A program made the translations under genes and the position numbers. Source: Bacillota bacterium (GTDB taxonomy: Bacteria; Bacillota; Clostridia; Peptostreptococcales; Anaerovoracaceae). Taken from it: a DNA stretch of 13,994 nucleotides. This document shows positions 6,947 through 13,402 of the stretch, piece by piece. The stretch lies in contig JAFZRK010000033.1 of the NCBI GenBank assembly GCA_017619905.1, positions 1 through 13,994 of the forward strand, given 5' to 3'. The notes below the pieces were generated by a model. It did not search any database. It saw nothing but the letters and a program-made list of their open reading frames with translations, and was not told the DNA's origin. Every line of letters starts with the position of its first letter. The first letter of the stretch is position 1.

Positions 6947-7674
6947 CTGACACCTCCGAGTATCGGAATATCAAGTATGTCTACAAAACGATGGACTATG
7001 TAGTCCGGGCGGTTCTCGTCGGTTATGACGCTCTTTGCGAGCTTCTTCTCGCTTATGAACAGGATGTTGGCGCCTATGCCGGCTGCAATGGCTCCGGTTA
7101 TATCCCTGTTCAGGTTGTCCGCAACGGAAGCGCACTCTTCGGGCTTAAGACCAAGCTGCTCGCATGCCATGTGATACGCCCTTGGGTCCGGCTTTCTAAT
7201 GCCGCATACCGGTGATAGCACCAGCGCGTCGAAGTAATCGTCCAGTCTGTCGTCCTTAAGCCAGTCCTGGATCTCCGTCTCACCTATGAGGTTGGAGATT
7301 ATGCCGAGCTTGTAGCCTCTGGCGTGCAGGACCTTTATGACTTCTCTGCCGCCTTCCACCACGCAGCGGAAACCCTTTACCTGTCTGTACTGATAGGTAA
7401 GCTCGTGGCAGATCTTCTCCATCTCATCCGCGGGCATCTCCGGCAGGAGCCATTTGTTCCACAGCTCGAAATCGCTGCTCTCGCAGCATCCGGGAAGCGC
7501 CCAGTCCCTGTAGGGAACATAGCGTTCCTCCACCATCTCCAGGAAAGCGTCGGCGTCTTCATAGCCGGCCAGTTCCGCCATCCTGCGCTTTGCCTTTTCC
7601 TGATGCGACGGAAGATCGTAAGCTATCCGCAGCGTTCCGCCGAGATCGAAAAACACACCTTTTATCTCTGCCAT
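6943..7674 (-). CDS. HAD-like hydrolase paralogue 2
   Basis: A 243-residue HAD-superfamily protein. Motif I is FDLGGTL (Asp10, Gly12 in place of the acid/base Asp), motif II IISN (Ser127), motif III RKPDP (Lys161), motif IV SVADNLNRD (Asp186, Asp191). The Gly that normally precedes the first motif IV Asp is Ala185. The cap region (about 20-100) has YRDW (55-58) and ELWNKWLLPEMP (70-81), close to paralogues 1 and 3. It begins nine bases after the stop of paralogue 3 and ends in the ATGA overlap with paralogue 1. Function beyond the fold is not recognisable. Confidence 0.85.
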   Translation of the reverse strand: MAEIKGVFFDLGGTLRIAYDLPSHQEKAKRRMAELAGYEDADAFLEMVEERYVPYRDWALPGCCESSDFELWNKWLLPEMPADEMEKICHELTYQYRQVKGFRCVVEGGREVIKVLHARGYKLGIISNLIGETEIQDWLKDDRLDDYFDALVLSPVCGIRKPDPRAYHMACEQLGLKPEECASVADNLNRDITGAIAAGIGANILFISEKKLAKSVITDENRPDYIVHRFVDILDIPILGGVR

Positions 7675-7683
7675 TTCGTTACC

Positions 7684-8415
7684 TCACTTGAGCGGCGGGA
7701 ACAGGTCCAGCAGCTCCGGGATGGACTTTATCCTGTAATCAGGAAGCACCGTGGGGGCTTTGCCTTCGCGGTCGGCCGTTCCGGCGTCCTCGAACAGCAC
7801 CATGGCGCCGAAGCCGGCATCCTTTGCGCCCTCTACGTCGCGTACGGGGTTATCTCCAACGTAAGCGCACTTCTCCGGGTCGGAGCCGATGCAGCGCGCG
7901 CCCAGAAGATATATCGCAGGGTCCGGCTTGCGGAGCCTTACCTTAGAGGACAGGATGACCGTCTTAAAGCAGTCGGCGACACCGTCCCTGCACATCCAGT
8001 CGGGGATCTCCGTCTCGGTAACGGTGTTAGCTATTATTCCCAGTTTGTATCCGCGGCGTACGAGCTCTCTGAGCGTCTCCAGAGTACCTTCGTGCACTAC
8101 CCTTCTGCCGTCGTGGTCTCTCCACAGACGGGTGAGTCTGGCTGCGTTGGGGGCAACTACCTCGGCGGGATAATCCGGAAGCAGGTACTGCAGCCACAGC
8201 TCCATCTCGGAAACATCCAGAAGACAGGTCTTGGCCCACTTGCGGTATTTTTTCCAGTTTGCCGTAAGCTTTTCAAAGAAAGCATCGTGATCCTCTTTTG
8301 CTCCGACAAGGTCCATAAGGTCGCGCTCCGCGGCAGCCGCGAACTCGGGGTCTTCAACCACATAGCGAAGAGTTGCGCCTACATCGAAGAATACTGTGTC
8401 GATAGTGTTAGTCAT
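7684..8415 (-). CDS. HAD-like hydrolase paralogue 3
   Basis: A 243-residue HAD-superfamily protein. Motif I is FFDVGATL (Asp11, Gly13). Motif II is IIAN, so the conserved Ser/Thr is Ala129. Motif III is RKPDP (Lys163) and motif IV YVGDNPVRD (Asp188, Asp193). The cap has YRKW and ELWLQYLLPDYP. Two motif positions differ from a standard phosphatase, so activity may be altered or lost. The ATG at 8415 is chosen: GGAGGG lies seven bases before it and it makes an ATGA overlap with the stop of paralogue 4. An in-frame ATG at 8430 would add five residues but lacks such a site. Confidence 0.85.
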   Translation of the reverse strand: MTNTIDTVFFDVGATLRYVVEDPEFAAAAERDLMDLVGAKEDHDAFFEKLTANWKKYRKWAKTCLLDVSEMELWLQYLLPDYPAEVVAPNAARLTRLWRDHDGRRVVHEGTLETLRELVRRGYKLGIIANTVTETEIPDWMCRDGVADCFKTVILSSKVRLRKPDPAIYLLGARCIGSDPEKCAYVGDNPVRDVEGAKDAGFGAMVLFEDAGTADREGKAPTVLPDYRIKSIPELLDLFPPLK

Positions 8416-9185
8416 TTTGTTTCCCTCCATTGCTGAGCGTTTTCCTTTTTTATGATCTCCGGTATCTCCGTAAGCTCGGAGATCTTGCAGTCCGGTTCGT
8501 AACCTGCGTTCTCCAGCCCTTTGTCCCTGTGGGCGGTGTTGGGCTCGCTTATCCTTATCATCAGCTTCCAGCCGGCGTTCCTTGTGCCGCGGACATCGCG
8601 GGATATCGTGTCTCCCACGTAGCAGAGCTCGTCGGGCCCAAGCCCCAGCTTCTGCTCCGCGATCCGGAATATCTCCGGCGATGGCTTTCTTATACCTGTT
8701 GCGGCGGAAGTCACCACGCAGTCCATAAGATCGTCTATTCCGTATTCCGCAAGAAAATGCGGCACCACGGAGCGTGATATTATATTGCTTATGATGCCGA
8801 GTTTAAGCCCCATCCCTTTAAGCTCCAGCATGGTCTCCTTAAGACCGGGACGCCTCATCACCATGGGCCTTTCGTAGTCGTAAAGGAAACTGAGTTCTTC
8901 CGCGATCGGTTCCAGGACCTCTTCGCTGATCCCCATGCCCTTAAAGTAGTACGCGCTCCATATCTCTGCGGGCGGGAACTCACGCAGAGTCTGTTCCGAT
9001 ACGGCTTTATACTCCTCGGAGTTTACGGGAAGGACCTCGGCCAGTTCCTCCGGACTTACCGGAAGTGTTATGCCGTAGTCCGCGAGTCTGCCGGTTATGC
9101 GCTCCGCGAACCACAGACCGCGTCCCGGCGGGACGGTGCCGCGGTGGAGAGTTCCGCCCAGATCGAACAGTACAGCCTTGATCAT
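8412..9185 (-). CDS. HAD-like hydrolase paralogue 4, first gene of the operon
   Basis: A 257-residue HAD-superfamily protein. Motif I is LFDLGGTL (Asp8, Gly10), motif II IISN (Ser133), motif III RKPSP (Lys167), motif IV YVGDTISRD (Asp192, Asp197). The cap (about 20-105) differs from paralogues 1-3; both sequence and motif IV are closest to paralogue 5 at 10622-11377, on the other side of the lacI gene. AAGGAG lies nine bases before ATG 9185. It follows a sigma-A promoter and LacI-type operator and heads an apparent eight-gene transcript running to about 2500. Substrate unknown. Confidence 0.87.
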   Translation of the reverse strand: MIKAVLFDLGGTLHRGTVPPGRGLWFAERITGRLADYGITLPVSPEELAEVLPVNSEEYKAVSEQTLREFPPAEIWSAYYFKGMGISEEVLEPIAEELSFLYDYERPMVMRRPGLKETMLELKGMGLKLGIISNIISRSVVPHFLAEYGIDDLMDCVVTSAATGIRKPSPEIFRIAEQKLGLGPDELCYVGDTISRDVRGTRNAGWKLMIRISEPNTAHRDKGLENAGYEPDCKISELTEIPEIIKKENAQQWRETK

Positions 9186-9221
9186 ACTAGTGTTCTCCTT
9201 TGTGTTTTAAGTCGGTATTCC

Positions 9222-9247
9222 GATAAACTCAAACGTTTGCGTTATTC
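9222..9247. promoter_or_regulatory. LacI-family operator of the HAD operon
   Basis: The core CAAACGTTTG (9230-9239) is a perfect palindrome centred on CG, typical of LacI-family sites. Flanks extend it to 26 bases, with six of eight further pairs matching. It lies just downstream of the predicted HAD operon start (about +10 to +20), where a bound repressor would block transcription. The regulator is inferred to be the adjacent gene product. Confidence 0.72.
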
Positions 9248-9256
9248 TCTAAACAT

Positions 9257-9285
9257 AATTTACCCTATTTGTTTCGTAAGGTCAA
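9257..9285 (-). promoter_or_regulatory. Sigma-A promoter of the HAD/iPGM operon
   Basis: On the minus strand TTGACC (-35, 9280-9285) and TAAATT (-10, 9257-9262) are separated by exactly 17 bases. Predicted start is about 9250, some 65 bases before the first HAD gene, with the operator between. Confidence 0.7.
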
Positions 9286-9314
9286 GTCCAAATTACTGTA
9301 ATTCTATTATATCC

Positions 9315-9365
9315 AATCATCCGCAAGACTGCTCCGAATGCATTTCCGGGACTTTGCGGATCATT
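9315..9365. repeat. Nested dyad between the divergent promoters
   Basis: ATCCGCAA (9319-9326) pairs with TTGCGGAT (9354-9361), and some outer bases also match. AATGCATT (9337-9344) is a palindrome with nearly the same centre. No T-run follows. It may be a protein-binding site or a cruciform-prone element; nothing shows which. Confidence 0.45.
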
Positions 9366-9379
9366 TTCCGGCAACGCTG

Positions 9380-9390
9380 TCAAACGTTGT
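9380..9390. promoter_or_regulatory. Possible second LacI-type site
   Basis: TCAAACGTTGT shares the TCAAACGTT of the main operator, but only the AACGTT core (9383-9388) is palindromic. The centres are about 151 bases apart, compatible with looping by a repressor that oligomerises. Weak on its own. Confidence 0.35.
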
Positions 9391-9478
9391 AATCTTAGTA
9401 TTTATTGGGTTTTTCCGCTTTATGGTCCGGTCTCATCGCTGCCTGTCTGAAAAAACCGCTGCACTTTTAAGTTTTATA

Positions 9479-9507
9479 TTGCTTTTTCGTAAATTTTGTT
9501 TTAAAAT
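9479..9507 (+). promoter_or_regulatory. Candidate promoter of the lacI-type gene
   Basis: TTGCTT (9479-9484), a 17-base spacer and TAAAAT (9502-9507, 5/6 match) lie about 45 bases before the start codon. The -35 matches only 3/6. Confidence 0.45.
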
Positions 9508-9523
9508 ATTTGCGTAAAGTGTA

Positions 9524-9535
9524 CGAAAATTTTCG
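9524..9535. promoter_or_regulatory. 12-base palindrome in the regulator leader
   Basis: CGAAAATTTTCG is a perfect palindrome between the candidate promoter and the ribosome site of the lacI-type gene. It could be an autoregulatory site, but its AATT centre differs from the CG-centred operator, so chance is possible. Confidence 0.3.
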
Positions 9536-9551
9536 GCGCGAGGTATTTATC

Positions 9552-10556
9552 ATGAAAAGCGTAACCATAAAAGACGTAGCCAAGGCGGCCGGAGTATCCT
9601 ACTCCACTGTATCCAGAGCCCTTTCCGGCAGTCCGGAGATCAGCGATGCAACACGCGAGCGCATCATACAGATCTGCAAGGAAATGAACTATACGGCCAA
9701 CACCGTTGCCAGAGCAATGGTAATGAAGAGCACCAAGCTCCTAGGTCTCATCCTCCCCAGCATCAACAATCCGTTCATGTCCGAGATGGCTTACCACATA
9801 GACCGTCAGGCACGCGCGCGCGGCTACAACATAATCCTCTGTAATTCCTCCGGAGATCCAGAACAGGAACGCGAACAGTTTGAGCTCATGATAGGACGCC
9901 AGGTGGACGGAGTATTGCTGCTTCCTGCGCTTGCCGACAGCTACGCAATGCTGCATCCATACCTGAGCCGCATCCCAACCGTATTCGTAGGAGACAACCT
10001 CCGCGAAGCGCCGGAGAGCTACGTTTCCGTCGACAACTTCCGAGGAGCGCAGCTCGGCGTGGAATACCTGTACGGGCTCGGTCACCGCGACATACTCTAC
10101 TTCGGACGCAGACGCGGAAGCACCACACATCAGCTCAGGGCCGAGGGTTACGCGGCGGCATGCAGGGAGCTGGGCATCAGAGAACAGTACTGCAACAACA
10201 TGTTCTCGACCACCAGCGTCAAGTACGGCTACCAGCAAGCCATGCAGCTGTTCCAGCAGGAACGCGGCTACACCGCCATATTCGCGGCTACAGACACCAA
10301 CGCTCTGGGCATAATGCAGGCTGCCGAAGAGCTTGGAATCGACATCCCCGGGGACATCTCCCTGCTTGGCTTCGACAACATCCGCGACAGCGGACTGCCC
10401 CGCATAGACCTCACCACCATAGAGCAGCCCAAGAAGCTGCTCGCTTCCGTGGCAGTCGACATCCTTCTGGACAAGATCACCAACGAACTGTCCGGATACT
10501 CTCACAGGATAATCTCCCCCGCTCTCGTGGAAAGAGCGTCGTGCAGACGCATATAG
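9552..10556 (+). CDS. LacI-family transcriptional regulator
   Basis: A 334-residue DNA-binding regulator. Residues 4-25 form the helix-turn-helix (TIKDVAKAAGVSYSTVSRAL); NTVARAM near 50-56 is the hinge helix, with Met where Leu usually enters the minor groove. The rest is the periplasmic-binding-protein-like ligand domain, with LGLILPSINNPF, VDGVLLLP, GHRDILYFG, AIFAATDTNALG and GDISLLGFDN. The ligand cannot be named; this domain usually binds sugars or nucleobases. ATG 9552 is chosen because GAGGT precedes it and it gives the standard MxxVTIKDVA start; a TTG at 9510 would add 14 residues without a ribosome site. Divergent from the HAD operon, with a matching operator, so it is likely its repressor. 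Confidence 0.93.
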   Translation: MKSVTIKDVAKAAGVSYSTVSRALSGSPEISDATRERIIQICKEMNYTANTVARAMVMKSTKLLGLILPSINNPFMSEMAYHIDRQARARGYNIILCNSSGDPEQEREQFELMIGRQVDGVLLLPALADSYAMLHPYLSRIPTVFVGDNLREAPESYVSVDNFRGAQLGVEYLYGLGHRDILYFGRRRGSTTHQLRAEGYAAACRELGIREQYCNNMFSTTSVKYGYQQAMQLFQQERGYTAIFAATDTNALGIMQAAEELGIDIPGDISLLGFDNIRDSGLPRIDLTTIEQPKKLLASVAVDILLDKITNELSGYSHRIISPALVERASCRRI

Positions 10557-10584
10557 CACGCTTTTAATAATTCAAGGTACGATA

Positions 10585-10626
10585 AACGGCCTGACGCGCA
10601 GTGCGAAAGGCCGTTGTTTTTTTATT
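10585..10626 (+). terminator. Rho-independent terminator of the lacI-type gene
   Basis: AACGGCCT (10585-10592) pairs with AGGCCGTT (10608-10615), followed by GTTTTTTTATTT. The T-run overlaps the stop codon of the convergent HAD gene at 10622. Its reverse reading has only a weak T-tract. Confidence 0.9.
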
Positions 10627-11377
10627 TATTATCGATCATACCCTTAACTATTGGGTATACATCGTAAATGTCACTGATAAGATGATCCGGCTCGAACTCG
10701 CGGACTACTCCGCAGTCCTTCTCGCGGGTCAGTTTGGATCCTATCTGTATCGCGCAGGCGAAACCGGCGCGCTTGGATCCGATTATGTCTCTGGAGATCG
10801 TATCGCCAACGTACACGCAGTCTTTGGGATCTACCTGAAGCTGGTGGGTCGAGACATAGAAAATGTCCGGCAGAGGCTTTCTGAGTCCTGTGACGGATGA
10901 AAGAGTAACATCCGCGAAATAATCTCTTATTCCGTACTCCTTCAGGCTGTCGAACACCTGATACATCGCAGCGGTATTGCTTATGATGCCCAGCTTTAAC
11001 CCAATGTCCTTAAGGCCCTGCAGCATGTCCGCAACACGCGGACGCAGGGCGCGGTGATAGTGGGTAACTTCCCACATGTGCGCTATCGGCTCGCACAGCG
11101 GCTCCAGCACTTCGCGCGGGAATCCGAAGCTTTTGAGAGCGTAGTCGCGCCAGATCGGGACAGGTTTAAGCTCCACATCTGACGCGTCGCGGAACGCGCT
11201 GTATTCCTTCCATCCGTCGTCGACGCGGCGTTTCAGTTCCTTCCGGTCCACACCGGTATCAAGACCGGCCTCTTTAAGCATCTCATCGAGCTTGTCGATG
11301 GCCGCCCATTCCGACCCGCTGTCTACGAAGATATCCTCGAGCGTGCCGCCCATATCGAACATTACAGCACTTATCAT
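10622..11377 (-). CDS. HAD-like hydrolase paralogue 5, in the transporter operon
   Basis: A 251-residue HAD-superfamily protein. Motif I is MFDMGGTL (Asp8, Gly10), motif II IISN (Ser133), motif III RKPLP (Lys167), motif IV YVGDTISRD (Asp192, Asp197). The C1 cap carries PIWRDYALKSFG (74-85), like IWSAYYFKGMG in paralogue 4, its nearest relative here. GAGAGGAG lies seven bases before ATG 11377, and the gene begins 12 bases after the membrane-protein gene, so it is the last gene of the ABC transporter operon. The presence of this family in both operons flanking the regulator ties the two together. Substrate unknown. Confidence 0.86.
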   Translation of the reverse strand: MISAVMFDMGGTLEDIFVDSGSEWAAIDKLDEMLKEAGLDTGVDRKELKRRVDDGWKEYSAFRDASDVELKPVPIWRDYALKSFGFPREVLEPLCEPIAHMWEVTHYHRALRPRVADMLQGLKDIGLKLGIISNTAAMYQVFDSLKEYGIRDYFADVTLSSVTGLRKPLPDIFYVSTHQLQVDPKDCVYVGDTISRDIIGSKRAGFACAIQIGSKLTREKDCGVVREFEPDHLISDIYDVYPIVKGMIDNK

Positions 11378-11389
11378 CTGAAACTCCTC

Positions 11390-11965
11390 TCATCCGCGAC
11401 GGATGTATTTTTTGTATTCCGGTTCTTCTTCCTTCGGCGTCTTCGGCCTGTGATCCCTCTTGTAAAGACGGTAGAAAACTATCAGACCGAGGACCAGAGG
11501 AATGATGGCGAACCAGCAGAAGAATGTAATGAATTCGGGCATGGACCCCGTGCCCTTAAGCATGAACGCCATGGTTATGACAGAAGCGGCCGCGAGCAGC
11601 GCCAGCCATATGTATGTGCCAAGCATAAGGCGTTTGTCTGAGAACCATCTGTGCAGCAGCCATCCGATCAGAAGCGCCGGAAGACTGCATATTATCGATC
11701 CTGTCAGGTTGCCCAGGACCAGCGGCCAGCCGTCCGTTACCGGATGCAGCCAGTCGACGATGAAGTAGAACGACGCGTACTGTATGGCGAAGAACAGTAT
11801 GGCAAGGCAGAAAGTGTAGATCAGAAAACCGCTCTTGGGCTTTCCGTTCTCCGTGAACAGGAAAGTGCTCCAGAACTTTTTACTTCTCGCTTCACTCTTC
11901 TGCTTTTTCTCCTGCTGCCTTCTCTCCCTCTCGAAAGAGTCCAGTCCGTCTTCGGGTCTTGCCAT
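11390..11965 (-). CDS. Unknown four-helix membrane protein
   Basis: I do not recognise this protein. It has 191 residues: a highly charged N-terminus (10-30, rich in Glu, Arg, Lys and Gln), four hydrophobic segments at about 47-70, 81-104, 113-136 and 145-168, and a charged C-tail (169-191). It lacks the EAA loop of ABC permeases, so it is not evidently the missing permease. ATG 11965 is chosen because AAAAGGA lies five bases before it; ATG 11980 is in frame and would add five residues but has a GC-rich hairpin, not a ribosome site, before it. It lies between the binding-protein gene and HAD paralogue 5, which suggests a role linked to the transporter, unproved. Confidence 0.7.
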   Translation of the reverse strand: MARPEDGLDSFERERRQQEKKQKSEARSKKFWSTFLFTENGKPKSGFLIYTFCLAILFFAIQYASFYFIVDWLHPVTDGWPLVLGNLTGSIICSLPALLIGWLLHRWFSDKRLMLGTYIWLALLAAASVITMAFMLKGTGSMPEFITFFCWFAIIPLVLGLIVFYRLYKRDHRPKTPKEEEPEYKKYIRRG

Positions 11966-11986
11966 ACCTTTCCTTTTCATACGGCA

Positions 11987-12020
11987 CCGCGAGGCGGGCG
12001 GTCAAACGTCCGCCCCGCGG
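11987..12020 (-). promoter_or_regulatory. GC-rich intercistronic hairpin after the binding-protein gene
   Basis: GGGCGG (11996-12001) pairs with CCGCCC (12010-12015), and CCGCG (11987-11991) with CGCGG (12016-12020), around a four-base bulge and an 8-base loop TCAAACGT. No T-run follows on the minus strand. Such stems after binding-protein genes often protect the upstream mRNA from 3' decay and lower expression of genes behind it; that role is inferred here. Confidence 0.55.
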
Positions 12021-12044
12021 CAATTGTAAAGCGCCAGACAGCTA

Positions 12045-13343
12045 TTATCTAGCTATGTTCGGGTTCTGGCTGAGCCAGTAGTTCCACATGTCCTGAGCAT
12101 CCAGGAACAGATCGTAGATGGCCTTCAGATCCGGCTCCAGAGCGTTGAGCTCCTTAAGAGTCATGTCGTTCTTCTTGTCCTTTACGTCGTCACGTACGGG
12201 CCAGTTTCCTTCCTTCTGGAAGGGCTTGAATCCGCCGCTGTTGCCGTCCGCACCGCCGGTGACGAATCTGATGAACAGACGTGCGCCGGCCGGATGCTTG
12301 CAGTTGTTTACAAGATACATGTACTCAAGGTTCTGCAGTCCGTTGTACGGATTGAGGACTATCCATGCGATCTTGTATCCGGAATCATCGCGGTTGGTGA
12401 TCTTTCCTGCGGAAGCAAGAGCGAATGCCGGGTCGTCCTTGGTGGAGTTGTTGACCGCAGCTACCAGCTCGTCGCCGTCGCCGATGAACGTTATCTTCAT
12501 CTGGGAGAATCTCCACAGGTACTCAACGCCTGCGTTCTTCTCGGGAACCGCGAAATTGAACTTGCTTGCATCGTAGGTGTACTCAAGATCCTTGCCGTAT
12601 ACTGCCTTGTAGTCCGCAGCCATCTTGTCCGCGTTGGCTATGAAGCTTGCGAAGATGGAGAGGTATGCGGTCTCGGAACCGATCTCCTTGGTAAAGAGTC
12701 TGTACTTCTGATTGCCTGCGTCATCCTTTTCGATCAGCTGCCACCAGCTGTTGATGGGCTGTCCGTCCGGGAATGCTTCGGTATTGTAATACCAGAAGGA
12801 CTGGGACGCATAGAGCGGATAACCGTACTTAAGCAGGTCCTTGTTGATGTGGGCGCAGATGTCCTTGGGATAGAACGGAGCGATTATGCCTTCCTCGTAA
12901 TACTGATAGAACACATCGCCGTTAACGTCCTTTACCTGAAGCACATCGCCCAGAACGTTGTTAGCTCTGGCTTCCTGTACGCACTTCTGAAGAACTTCGT
13001 CGTTGTCCAGGTCCATGATCTCCACGGTAAGTCCGGGGAATGCCTCTTCGAACGTTTCCTTGTCCTTGAGCATCTTGGAAGATGTAGCGTAGATGTTGAT
13101 AGCGCCGCCGTTCTTCAGCTCTTCCTTGGCCTTTTCGTAGAGCTGTTCGTCGGTCATGTCGCTCCACTCATCGTAGATGGGACCGAAGAATTTGGAGTCG
13201 TCCTTTCCGGGGGCGGGCTCCACGTTGTTGTTGTTTCCGGGCGTGGTATTGCTGCCTCCGTTGTTAGCCGGTGTGCCGCAAGCGGCAAGACCGATGACCA
13301 TGCACAGTGCCAGCACCAATGCCAATGCTCTGCGTGTCTTCAT
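12045..13343 (-). CDS. ABC transporter substrate-binding lipoprotein
   Basis: A 432-residue exported lipoprotein. Residues 1-22 are a signal peptide (KTRR then a hydrophobic core) with lipobox LAAC and lipidated Cys22, followed by an Asn/Gly/Thr/Pro-rich linker to about 48. The mature part begins its binding fold at INIYATSSKML, typical of type 2 solute-binding proteins of the iron(III)/2-aminoethylphosphonate/polyamine group. FWYYNTEAFPDGQPINSWWQLI matches the usual 'YNT..FP...P.SW.DL' stretch of that group. The ligand cannot be named. AAGGAGA lies nine bases before ATG 13343. It is followed by the hairpin and membrane protein, and preceded by the ATPase gene 59 bases upstream. Confidence 0.88.
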   Translation of the reverse strand: MKTRRALALVLALCMVIGLAACGTPANNGGSNTTPGNNNNVEPAPGKDDSKFFGPIYDEWSDMTDEQLYEKAKEELKNGGAINIYATSSKMLKDKETFEEAFPGLTVEIMDLDNDEVLQKCVQEARANNVLGDVLQVKDVNGDVFYQYYEEGIIAPFYPKDICAHINKDLLKYGYPLYASQSFWYYNTEAFPDGQPINSWWQLIEKDDAGNQKYRLFTKEIGSETAYLSIFASFIANADKMAADYKAVYGKDLEYTYDASKFNFAVPEKNAGVEYLWRFSQMKITFIGDGDELVAAVNNSTKDDPAFALASAGKITNRDDSGYKIAWIVLNPYNGLQNLEYMYLVNNCKHPAGARLFIRFVTGGADGNSGGFKPFQKEGNWPVRDDVKDKKNDMTLKELNALEPDLKAIYDLFLDAQDMWNYWLSQNPNIAR

Positions 13344-13402
13344 GATTAATCTTCTCCTTTCATGAAATGATCCAGCTGTCTTTTGCGTTATGGACTTTAT
13401 AA

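Larger units (their letters stand above)
9186..9551. other. Divergent control region between the HAD operon and the lacI-type gene
   Basis: This 366-base gap is AT-rich and holds no convincing gene. It contains a promoter for each side, a clear LacI-type operator, a second half-matching site, a nested dyad and a 12-base palindrome in the regulator leader, each listed separately. Confidence 0.8.

Noticed and set aside
4850..7003. Plus-strand frame of 717 codons across the mutase and first HAD genes
   Set aside because: It spans two recognised minus-strand genes in antisense, has skewed composition and no motifs; a by-product of codon bias.
9144..9392. Small plus-strand frame in the divergent control region
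   Set aside because: It overlaps the start of a HAD gene, the promoter and the operator, with no ribosome site or recognisable protein.
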